Assembly (NCBI GenBank): GCA_003024175.1
Contig: MDYQ01000191.1
Span: forward strand, 1 to 53,967
Source: Planoprotostelium fungivorum
Taxonomy: Eukaryota > Evosea > Variosea > Cavosteliida > Cavosteliaceae
Direction: 5' to 3'
DNA: 53,967 nt
Shown here one piece after another: positions 23,475-33,898 of the stretch; position 1 is the first letter of the stretch; each line of letters begins with the position of its first letter. The notes beneath the pieces were generated by a model. That model saw only the letters and a list, made by a program, of their open reading frames with translations, made no database searches and was not told the DNA's origin. Both the position numbers and the translations under genes were made by a program.

Positions 23475-24118
23475 CGTCCTGAATCGCATTAGACATCTTT
23501 TTATCATTGTGATTCTCCGGTTCTTTCCGTGTCGTCTGAACGGAAGCGATGCGCGTTGAGGCACACGACTCCTGAGTTTAAGCCGACGAGAATCAGATGG
23601 ACAATCGAAGATCGAGTAACGTCATCACCTTCCGTTCTCCTAATATCGTCGGACAGCTGAAAATGTCCACACAGGATGACCGTTCTTCTATCTGCTGCTG
23701 TGATGTGCGTCGGAACTTCTGTGAAAAGTGGTTACCGAAAATTTTTGACCTCCCTCCCCGAGATCTGATGATGGTCAGCGGGAATAACACACACACGGTC
23801 TTCGGATGGTCACATGAGGGGATTCCATAGCACTCGTCTTTATTCTAAATTTGCGTGTGCGTGTATTGTGGGGTCCACATCTTTCAGCTCCCAGCCGGGG
23901 TCCTTCTCCCTGCATCTGCCACCTCATGCGTCCACTTCCTTCATCACACACTGTTGGTGACGGTCCACTGCCTTCCTTATACGCCTCTTCGGCTCAACTG
24001 TTCTGCTCATGGCAGGCCATCTTGGCTTCACTCTTCCTCGTTTCTCACTGTTCCTTCTCTTGTAGATGGCTCTCAGTTTTTTGACAACCGCATTCTCAAC
24101 AAAACACATCAAGTGAGA
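23475..24118. other. Intergenic region between divergent genes
   Basis: This gap of 644 bp separates the start codons of the NT-C2/DIL gene (-) and the oxygenase gene (+). It holds a 77-codon plus-strand frame (23597-23830) whose product has no recognisable motif and clustered Cys residues. The region 23855-24118 is open in frame with the oxygenase but encodes a low-quality Cys/His/Pro-rich extension. I see no RNA gene. It presumably contains both promoters. Confidence 0.4.
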
Positions 24119-25864
24119 ATGGGAAAAAAGAAGGCTGCCAAACGCAAGGCCATGGCCGCGTTCTCATCGAACGTGACACCTGTAGTCTCTGTCAACACCG
24201 ACGACACCAAATTAACCGAAGTTGTCTGTGAAGATGAGATCGTTCTGGCTTCAGAGACCCTGGAAACCCTTTCGAAAAATCCCTCCGTCTTGAGGAGTAA
24301 GACACTCAAGAGATTGAAGGCAGCTGTGTATGATTTCCAACGTATCGCAGCAGCGAACAGTGGAACGGGTGATGATTCCTCTCTGTGACATCACTGACGG
24401 ATAACCAACAGGTAGTAGCTTGACTTCTAGAGTATCGAATGCACTCACCGATGGCCGCTGGACCGACGCACTCGTTCTCCTCTCCGAGATGAGAATCAGA
24501 GGAGACAGCCCCAAACTGGGCGCTCTCCAGAGGTGGGTGAGAGATTGTGATGCTGCCAGTGGAACAGATGGATCCTTCAAGGCACCCGAGGTCATGAGAG
24601 TGAGTGGCATCCACCAACAAACACCATCGTCTCATCCTTCATCACAGGTATTAGACAGCATCTTGCGCACGACCACTCCGGAGATCATCGATCATGCGGC
24701 ATCGACCACTGGCGACGGCCCAGTCAACCGCCACGATCCTTGGTTCATCACCCCTAACGGACCTCTTCCTCTCTATCATCTCGCACTTTCGAACAAATTA
24801 TTCGGTGAGATCATCATCATGTCTTCGGAACGAAAATTGAAAGAAATAGGAGCGGCAGAGAAGAAGAAATTGGCCTCGAAATTCAAGATCGTATCCGAGA
24901 CACCAGGACCGCAGAGGAAGCCACCCAATCTACACCCAGCCATCATCTATTCTTCCACCCCAGGAACCATCCAGATGAACCCTAAATCCAAGCCCGTACA
25001 ACGTCACGAGGTGAAATAAGAAATCGATGATGGTGATCACCGACTGTTATGAGGTACCTCACGTGCAAGGAGCCTTCTTGTTGACCAACGTATTGACCCC
25101 AGAAGAATGTAAACAGATCGTCGCCTGCGGAGAAGCTGTAGAATTCATCCCAGACCAAGCTTCAGGTGAAGACCTACACCATCTGAATGGAACGTGAAAT
25201 CCTCCAGGTGGTTCGGCCACGGAATTAGAATCGGTTCTGGCTCACAACTTCTACTGGCTGGCCGACACACCCTTCCTGGAGACCATGTACCACCGAGTCA
25301 AAAAGTGCCTCCCCCAGCAGATCCACGGTGGAGAAGTCATGGGAATCAACGCCAGATTCCGCGTGTACCGCTACGTACCTGGCGCCGTCTACCGTCCTCA
25401 CATCGATGGGGCCTGGCCCCCCTCTGGTTTAGACGCAGAAGGTCGTTACGTCTACGATACATCCAGCCCCGACGCTCCCATCTGGTCCCGCCTCACCTTC
25501 TTGGTTTACCTCAACGACGAGTTCGACCAGGGCTGCACGACCTTCTTTGTCCCTTCGACACAAGTGGGAACGATGGATGCCAGGCCAGTGAAGCCGAGAC
25601 AAGGTTGTGCCCTCGTCTTTCCTCACGGAGACACGCACGGGAGTCTACTGCACGAAGGCTCTCCAGTTGGAGCGGGGGGAGGAAAATGTGAGGAAGAAGA
25701 GTGGTAGAGGTGGCTGATGAGGAGCAGATGTGATACGAACAGACGTGTTGTATAGAGTGCAGAAGGGAGACGTCGTGTTGGAGAAGGGAGACCAGGCGGA
25801 CGCGGATGTGATAGTGTCTGATGTGTCGGGGATCAAGAGATCGAAGAAGGATGCCGATCGATAA
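24119..25864 (+). CDS. 2-oxoglutarate/Fe(II) oxygenase, prolyl 4-hydroxylase type, with an extra N-terminal domain
   Basis: About 509 aa from six exons (24119-24368, 24412-24599, 24648-25010, 25054-25165, 25208-25687, 25728-25864). The C-terminal half has the P4Hc fold: the metal-binding HxD is in YRPHIDGAWP, the distal His in GSLLHEG, and the 2-oxoglutarate Lys in GGKYVIRTDVLYR, which is rebuilt exactly across the last intron. The first part is a Lys-rich start (MGKKKAAKRKAMA) followed by a helical module with LTDGRWTDALVLLSEMRIRG and PKLGALQRWVRDCDAA that resembles a PPR/TPR-like repeat. The substrate is unknown. No signal peptide is seen, so a cytosolic or nuclear hydroxylase is more likely than a collagen-type ER enzyme. 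Confidence 0.83.
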
Positions 25865-25967
25865 AGTGAATGGTGTTCTGTCTGTTTCATATTGCTTCTG
25901 ACTCTATACGATGTCTTCATCATCTACACACGAACTTCTACATCTATTTATTATATATCATCCATCT

Positions 25968-28118
25968 TCAGCGCCGTCTCTGCATCAGCTTCTCCTTCCA
26001 CAAGAGGCAGTCCTCGTACAGAGGAATGAGGTCGTGGTTCTCTTCGATGAACTGTTCGTATAATTCGGCCATGTCCCTGTACGTCGCCGTCGCTTGGTTC
26101 TGCAGCTTCATCTCCCTCTTGAAGCTGTTATAGAGGTGACCCGTCCACTCCATGTGCTTCTTCAACATGTGCTCTGGCTTCTCCAACTCCTGACGATGAC
26201 TCGTGTAATACTCCCTGACCGCCTCGATGTGCTCCACATCATCCGGATCACCTTCTGCGGCAAAGTCGCTGAATTCGTAGAGGGGCTCTAACGTCTCTAC
26301 GAGGCGATTGCGGCCGTAAGGAAAGAGGTGAAACAGCTCGGAGAGGTAGCGAAGGGGTGTCAACTCTGTGCCTGAGTGTGTCAGAGAGGGAGGGAGAGGG
26401 GACTCACCGGGAGGGACGTCCACGTAGAGGGTGGGTGGGGGGGAGGGGCGTTCGAAAGGCTCGACGTCTTCGTCTGCGATCTCATCTGCAGGATGGATCA
26501 GTTTGACTGTCTCTCTGTGCTCACCGTCTGACATGTCCATAGGGTCGTAGTCATCTGTCCCAAGTTAGTTAGACGTCGAGATGACGATGATGTGGAACGT
26601 ACCTGTTGGATCTTTTTCTTCGTCTTTGTCTTCTTGTGTGGCTTCGTCGGTCGAAATGTAATCGGAAACTGAGAAGATGTTCAGGTGATGGTGATAGGTG
26701 ATGGTGATAGGTGATGACTCACCACTGTGACCCGCGTCAGAGGTACTGTCTGATGTTGCCTCCGATGTTGTGTCCACGGCCGCCTTTTGAGAGTCACCTG
26801 CAATGATGTCAATCAGATGGAGGGAAGATGACATACCAGAGGAGGTCTCGGACGTAAGTTCTGCCTTCTGTGATGGTGCACGGTGGCTGGCATCTTCCTT
26901 CATATGAGCGTCCTTGTCAATGGACGAATGACCTGAGTGAAGGTCAGACGGGGAGAGTATGATACGTACAAAGAGGACACTTGGTGGAGGACTTTGCGTT
27001 GTTCTCATCGGAGACGGGAGTGGGGGCTTCTTGTGTGATGTTGTTGTCCTCTGTTCCACAAGCGACCTCGGCAGTTGTAGCGATGCCTGTTCCGCAGGAG
27101 GCATCGGCGAAGGTGATGGTCTCTGTTCCGCATGAGATGTCGGCAGTGTGGGCGGTCTCTGATCCGCATGAGACATCGGCAGTTGTGACGGTGTCTGTTC
27201 CACTGGAGGCGTCGGTGGTGTGGACAGGCTCTGTCTGGACTTGAACTGAGACTCTCTTGGCCTGCGAATCTTTGACTCTCTGGATGAGGGCCAGGTACTT
27301 GTTCATACAGTTGGCCAGCTCTTCGGAGAGGTCCTCGATCTCTTCCTTGTACGCCTTGGCTTCGGACTGCCTTCGCTCGTTCTCGACCATGGCCTGCCGG
27401 GTGATAGTCTTGATGACACGGTTCTTGTAGAAGATCTCAAATTCATGTTCGTTCTTGAGCTTCTCGATCGTGTTATTCAAAGAAGCAGTCGTCTCTTCGG
27501 ATTGAGTGATCTTCTGTGTGATGTGAGTTGGGGGTTGGATGATATGATCTCGAGTGATACCTTTTGGAGTTGTTTCCTCTCGGCTTGGTGGGTCGCTTCG
27601 TCTTTTTCTCTGGCAGTCTGAAGTTTAGAGATCTCCTACGTTACGTCAGTTGGGGTGTTTGTAATGAAGGTCCCCCCGCCCACCTCTTTCAGCTTTTTGT
27701 TCTCGTTGTTCCTTCTATTGGCTGGGAAGTTCTGGCCCGAGAGAGCCTGATAGTGTGTCAGTTAATGGTCGGACGGTGAATGCAATGGATGATACCTTGT
27801 GGAAATCCTTCACTTGTTGGCGATGAGCTTCGGCCTCTTTTACTCGAAGTGAATACTCTGTTTCAGCTCTTCCTTCCAGTAGTTGACGTTCCTGTACAAA
27901 ATGAGATCAAGCCGTGCGAATCATCTCGATGATCAAACCTTCTGTAGCTTGAGCCAGGACGCCTCGAGATGCTTCTTCTCCTCGTAAGCACTCTCTTCAG
28001 CCAAGAGGAGCTCTTCCTTTTCTTTTTCGTACTCTTGGGTGGTCTGGACGTGGACGGTGCTACCGAAGAGGCAGTTGATCACTGCGATGATGATTCTGAT
28101 TAAGATTTCGAGTTGCAT
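25968..28118 (-). CDS. Membrane-anchored coiled-coil protein with 12-residue repeats
   Basis: I do not recognise the family. The protein starts at ATG 28118 with a hydrophobic stretch (LEILIRIIIAVINCLFG) that could be a signal anchor. A long charged coiled coil follows (EKEKEELLLAEESAYEEKKH, and later KAYKEEIEDLSEEL), spread over several short exons. Next come five 12-residue repeats of the form SCGTETxTxADv (DNA 27050-27229) and an acidic Ser/Thr-rich part interrupted by small introns (about 26530-27000). The C-terminal exon (25968-26540) has an acidic helical region (LYEFSDFAAEGDPDD, then LLWKEKLMQRRR). The internal exon joins between 26400 and 27050 are only approximate. A structural or tethering role is a guess from the coiled coil. 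Confidence 0.6.
27050..27229. repeat. Five tandem 36-bp units coding a 12-residue repeat
   Basis: Units begin at about 27050, 27086, 27121, 27157 and 27193. Each has a core like CTCTGTTCCGCATGAGA on the plus strand. On the coding (minus) strand they read SSGTDTVTTADV, SCGSETAHTADI, SCGTETITFADA, SCGTGIATTAEV and ACGTED. Copies differ by about 20-35 percent but keep period and frame. Confidence 0.85.
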
Positions 28119-28280
28119 GGTTAAATGGGATGTGGTCAAGTCTATACGAGCACTTGACGATTGTTGGTGGTGGCAAAAGTGAACGACCGTTGCGGACCAA
28201 CGGCAATTTACAACGCCATTCAAAAAAACGTGAATAATTGCGAAATTTCCGTTGACGTATCGGTCATCTCAGATCAGGAT

Positions 28281-28803
28281 TCAAGTCTTCTCCTTCATCC
28301 TAATAGACGCATCGAATGGGCAGTATTCAGTGTCAATAGATTGTTTCGAACGGTAGATGTGAAGACGATGAAGATGAAGGAGTGACATTCACCGTGCATA
28401 GAAGGTGACGGCGAGATGTACATTCACCTCAGAAAACACTCACTCGATGACTCCGCGAAAGTGATGCACGATCATCGTCTGAATGAGCTCCTTATCAAAA
28501 GATTCTTCACAGATTGAAGAGGGAACGAACCATTTTGTCCCAGAAAGAGCCATCCTCAATGGAATAGTTGTCCAAAGGCTTCACGTAGTAGCTGTGACGC
28601 TCGTCAGACCACCGTTGTAGATGGAAGAATCTTGGAAAATTCTCTCACCCCTCACTCAGTGATCGTGGTGGTGTCTCCACCAGCCTTTCCACCTAGTACA
28701 CGAGGTTGGTCCGGCTGGTTGTAGATCAGTCTCAATTCACAAAAACAGCGGCTGTTTTTTTTGCGATTTGGAAGCCGGCTACAAAGCGATCGATCGGTAG
28801 CAT
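28281..28803 (-). CDS. Small protein of unknown function (77 aa, five exons)
   Basis: Exons 28803-28741, 28692-28649, 28591-28531, 28490-28444 and probably 28299-28281 join in frame with normal GT-AG ends. The product starts MLPIDRFVAGFQIAKKTAA, continues with SEGYYVKPLDNYSIEDGSFW and DKMELIQTMIVHHFRGVIE, and ends MKEKT. I do not recognise it. It has no signal peptide, no membrane span and no metal motif; the basic N-terminus could be a short mitochondrial presequence. The last intron (about 144 nt) is longer than usual, so the final exon is the weakest part. The gene lies head to head with the MFS gene, 203 bp between start codons. Confidence 0.4.
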
Positions 28804-29006
28804 GGTGAAGGAGGAATCCGTATTCCTCACGTCTTTCGGTGAGCATGTGAGTTGATAATCTCGTCTGACCTGACCAACTCGTGACAGAATGCAGAGAGTG
28901 GGTGGAATCAATCTCACGCGGGCGATTGATCTGAAACAGAGTCCAATCTACCGCGCGTCTCTTCGACGTCAAGCTTCGATTCTGACGGTGAGATCGCTTG
29001 TACCAT

Positions 29007-30745
29007 ATGACACACATCTCAATTACCGCAGATGAAGGAGAATTGAGAGAGTGGACACCAGAAGAAGAGAGGATCGTCATTCGAAAGATGGATTTTTATC
29101 TCGTTCCCATCATCTCCGTCTTATACTTGGCCTCCTTCTTAGATCGAGTGATGATCGGACGATGCTTTCTAAAAGCCTAAATCGTGCGACAGGCCAACAT
29201 TGGAAATGCTAGATTGGCTGGATTAGAATCTGATTTGAATTTATCTGATGAGGAATACGCTTGGTCACTATCCATCTTCTTCGTAGGTCAGTCAACTTCA
29301 CATCGCCGCATCATCTCATAAAGAGAAACAGGTTATATTTTATTCGAAATACCATCCAACATCATGTTGAAACGTTTCGGGGTCAAATTCTGGATCCCCG
29401 TCATCATGATCGCATGGTGATTCCTCCTCTCATCCCCTCATTGATCTCTTTATGCAGGGGAGGCATCATGGCCGCAATGGCAGGCGTCACCAACGCCCCC
29501 GGTCTCATCATCGCGAGGTCAGTGATGTCCATCATCGTGCATCGTAAGACCGACACCATCACAGGTTCTTCTTGGGAGCAGCTGAAGCTGGACTGTTCCC
29601 CGGAATGCTGTATTACCTTTCTCTCTGGTACAGGAGAAAAGAGATGGCCGTGCGCTCTGGCATTTTCTTCGGTGCAGCCGTGGCTGCGGGTGCCTTCGGT
29701 GGTGTCTTGGGTGAGAATGAAGAGAAGATTGACATTTCATCGTGTTTCATTCAGAGCTGACTTGTGATCTAGCTTATGGTATCGTGAGGATGAATGGCTT
29801 CGGTGGCTTGACCGGCTGGCAGTGGTGAGTCATCCAATCACGAAGTAAAACGAATCGATCGAAATCTCATGTCATCGACAGGTTGTTCATCATCGAAGGG
29901 CTGGGCACCGTCGTATTAGCGATCATCAGTTATTTCATGTTGCCATCAGGTCCAGACACTTTCCTCTTGTTCACAGAGAGGGAGAGGGTGAGTCCTCTCT
30001 CTCATCATCCTCTAAATGATTCAGATGATCGCACGTCGGAGGTTGCAGCAAGACGCGGGCGTCTCGTCCAACAGTCAGTGGAGCTGGTCGGCTTTCCGCA
30101 GCACCTTCACCGATTGGTGAGTCATCCTCTTTACCGTGACTGAAGGTAATCCAGGCAAGTGGCCTTGTACTGTATGATCTACGTTCCCCTGGTGACACCC
30201 CTCTACTCTCTATCCTTCTTTCTACCCACTCTGGTGAAAGGCATGGGATATCAGAATCTAACGGCCAATCTGATGTCAGCTCCTCCTTATCTCATCGCTC
30301 TACTGGGTGTCGTGTCTCTGTCGTTCACCAGTGAGTCGACGAGATGAAAATCAGCTGATGATTGGATCAGGTGATCGATGGATGGAGAGAGGTTTCCACG
30401 TCGCCCTGCCTGCTTTCCTTGCCTCTCTCGGCTTCCTCTGCCTCATCCTCTTCTCTGATTCGAGTCTGTCGGTCGTCTATTTTTTCACCTGTCTCACGGC
30501 AAGAAAGTGAATGCCTGATAAAGAGGTAGATTTATCACAAGGATGATGCACCTCATTACAAGCGAGGACATGCCATCGTAGGTACTCTCATGTTGATCAG
30601 TGCCGTTCTGGCTCTCATTCTAAAGGGACTATTCACTTTGGAAAACAAAAGACGAGTCAATCTGGACGACACACGGAGGACGATGGAGATTGAAAGACTA
30701 CCAGAGCCAAGCGACAAGCACCCCGATTTTCAATATATATCTTGA
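29007..30745 (+). CDS. MFS transporter, anion:cation symporter (Dal5/allantoate-permease-like), internally shortened
   Basis: A plasma-membrane carrier of the ACS family, which moves organic anions such as allantoate, nicotinate or pantothenate; the substrate is not readable. The family hallmarks are clear: LYLASFLDRANIGNARLAGL, EIPSNIMLKRFG, then FFLGAAEAGLFPGMLYYLSL in the TM4-5 region. Introns at 29148-29192, 29287-29331, 29417-29457, 29518-29564, 29711-29772, 29825-29881, 29988-30024, 30117-30154 and 30331-30370 give a good frame. After the TM9-like segment ending YFFTCLTA (about 30510), the sequence passes within about 35 nt to DDAPHYKRGHAIVG and the last span. The 50-60 residues normally between them (about TM10-11) are missing. 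The start is ATG 29007; the junction at 30505-30545 could not be fixed. Confidence 0.8.
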
Positions 30746-30884
30746 TGTCACTGTCGTCGTATTGTACAAAGGAAATCATTATCATGAAGTGGATCGCCTC
30801 CAATCGATTAGAGAATTCATGCAATGGCTTTGCGACATCCAATAGAAGAGAGACATTTTCCTCTCATTGTGACTTTATAACAGG

Positions 30885-32013
<1,129 letters not shown>

Positions 32014-32319
32014 CTTTGTATCGTCTTCTTTTGCCACACGCTCTTTGTTCAATGTCACTGTGACGTCATCTACCGTAGCAATTTCTTGATTGTAGATCGT
32101 ATCATTTTTAGGTAGGCTTCGGTTCGTTCATTGAAGAGAAAGAGTGATAGAGATACCTACTATGGATAGCTGCGCTAACTCAAGAGTGGACTCTGCTGTG
32201 TATCATTCTAACCTGTGGGGATGAATCATTGTAGATGGATTAAAATCATTTTAGTGAAATGCGTCGCGGACTTTTCTTCACTTTCTGGAAATCGGAAGAG
32301 AAGCATCACTAAAGAAGAG

Positions 32320-32856
32320 ATGACAGACGCAGTTGGTAACTCTCTACAGAAGCCGATACCTGATTCTATCAATTGGGATTCATCAGACGAGGAGACTGAG
32401 ACGACAGAGAAAAACAAAGACACACCTAAGAAGGTGCAAAGCAGCGTCCCCAAATCGGGCAGGACATGGAAGAAACCAAAGAACGAGTGAGTACCGACGG
32501 TTGCATTTGTCGATGATTGACATAGAGCAGGCCCTTCAAGAGATTCACTGATGTTCCGATACACGTGACACTGAAGGATAAACAAGAGGAGAGAGCCAGA
32601 GTGGCAGCACTGAAGGCACACATCACCCAGATCAGGACGGACGATGCACAGAAGAAGCAGGAAATGAGATTGGAGAGAGAAGAGAGAGCTAGACAGAGAG
32701 AAGAGAACTCAAAGAAGAACGAGAAGATACAGATCGTGAGTGTCATCGACAGTATTCGAAGACATGCACTAACTGTTGGTACAGATCACAAATAAGAACA
32801 CGATAAAGAAGGTGACGAAGAAGCAACTGGCTAAAGGTTTTATAAAGAAGATTTGA
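32320..32856 (+). CDS. Cgr1/CCDC86-family ribosome-biogenesis protein
   Basis: Small nucleolar protein of the Cgr1 family, needed for large-subunit rRNA processing. Three exons (32320-32486, 32531-32735, 32785-32856) give 147 aa. Visible features are an acidic start (NWDSSDEETETTEK), the GRTWKKPKNE and RFTDVPIHVTLKDKQ segment typical of the family, a charged helix (EMRLEREERARQREENSKKN) and a basic end (NKNTIKKVTKKQLAKGF). An in-frame ATG lies further upstream, but 32320 (MTDAVGNSLQ) fits the usual length. It lies tail to tail with the LYAR-like gene, another nucleolar factor. Confidence 0.78.
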
Positions 32857-32966
32857 ATTTGAATCGAAAGACTTTCCATTTCTTCTTTTCCGACACTTGA
32901 TGACACTCCAACCTCATCTCGACACCACATTGAATACGACAGAAGATGAGTCGAGCGCGATGAGCT

Positions 32967-33767
32967 CTAATCCTTTAATTCTACTTTCTTTCCTTTGATC
33001 TTCAAAGCGCTCGTCTTTGTCAGCTCCTCCTTCACAAACTCTTCCAGTTCATCCTTGACTTGTTCCAACAGACGCTCAACAACGTGCGATCTCAACTTCT
33101 TCAGGCTCATCTTGTCATCTTCTTCCTGCATCGTGTCAATACCGTCGCAAATGGATCCCGTCTGTACCTTCTTGAATGCCTTTGTGATGGCTCTCTTCCA
33201 TTTCAAGTTGGATGTGAATTCAACCTTCTTTGGGATCTCTTCTGTTGCGATGGTCAGTGTACGAAAGACATCAATGCATCACCTTTTGATCCCTCCTCTT
33301 TCTCTTCTTCCTTCTCTTTCTTGGCCTGTTCACATTAATCGCTGTGTCATTACATTGCAGTCTTCAGCACCTTCTTTGACTTCTTCTCCTCTCCTTCGGT
33401 CTCATCCTCCTCGATCTTCCTCTTCTTATCTTCTACTGGGGCCTCTTCTTCAACTGTTGCAGTGTCAACTCTACCCGATGATCCAACACTCACCATCATC
33501 ATCGTCATACTTCTTCTTGCTCCCATTCTCTGGTGTCTCTTTCTTTGGTGTCTGTTGCTTGCCCTTGGGTGCCTTATACAGTTTTCCTTGGTATTTTTGA
33601 GCTTCCGTGATGCAAGTATTATGAGTCGAATGATCTCCATTGTGAAACGTCGTCAGACAGTCGATGCAGGTCAGGGGGGCATTTGAGCAGCGACCGTATT
33701 CAATGTGCTTCCCTGCCTTCGGTTTTGTAAATGTGTTGGAACAACCCTCGCAGCTGAAAGTAACCAT
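32967..33767 (-). CDS. LYAR-like nucleolar zinc-finger protein
   Basis: LYAR-family proteins act in the nucleolus in pre-rRNA processing. Four exons (33767-33494, 33453-33371, 33325-33283, 33241-32967) give 224 aa. The N-terminus is the paired C2HC zinc finger: MVTFSCEGCSNTFTKPKAGK, then LTCIDCLTTFHNGDH and HNTCITEAQKYQGK. A Lys/Glu-rich, probably disordered middle follows (KKRKIEEDETEGEEKKSKK). The C-terminal WKRAITKAFKKVQTG segment matches the family's end domain, followed by a charged helix. No missing ligand is seen. Confidence 0.86.
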
Positions 33768-33898
33768 CTTGTGTGTATGATGTTGTATGGAAATGAGTCG
33801 ATCTGATCAGATGTTCCAATGGGACCAAAGTGATCTTTTCCTTTCCGATTCCTCTCTTTTTGAGATCGCTTTACAACGAGCCGTTACACATCACTACT

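Noticed and set aside
23855-24118. N-terminal extension of the oxygenase in the same open frame
   Set aside because: Composition is unlike the rest of the protein (Cys, His, Pro, Leu) and the MGKKKAAKRK start at 24119 is a normal beginning for this kind of protein.
26565-27203. Minus-strand open frame of over 200 codons with Pro/Ser repeats
   Set aside because: It reads the 36-bp repeat of the coiled-coil gene in another frame. The frame giving SCGTET repeats continues the coiled coil and is the better one.
28161-28385. Plus-strand 74-codon frame
   Set aside because: It starts in the 5' region of the coiled-coil gene and overlaps the last intron and exon of the small minus-strand gene; no motif or splice support.
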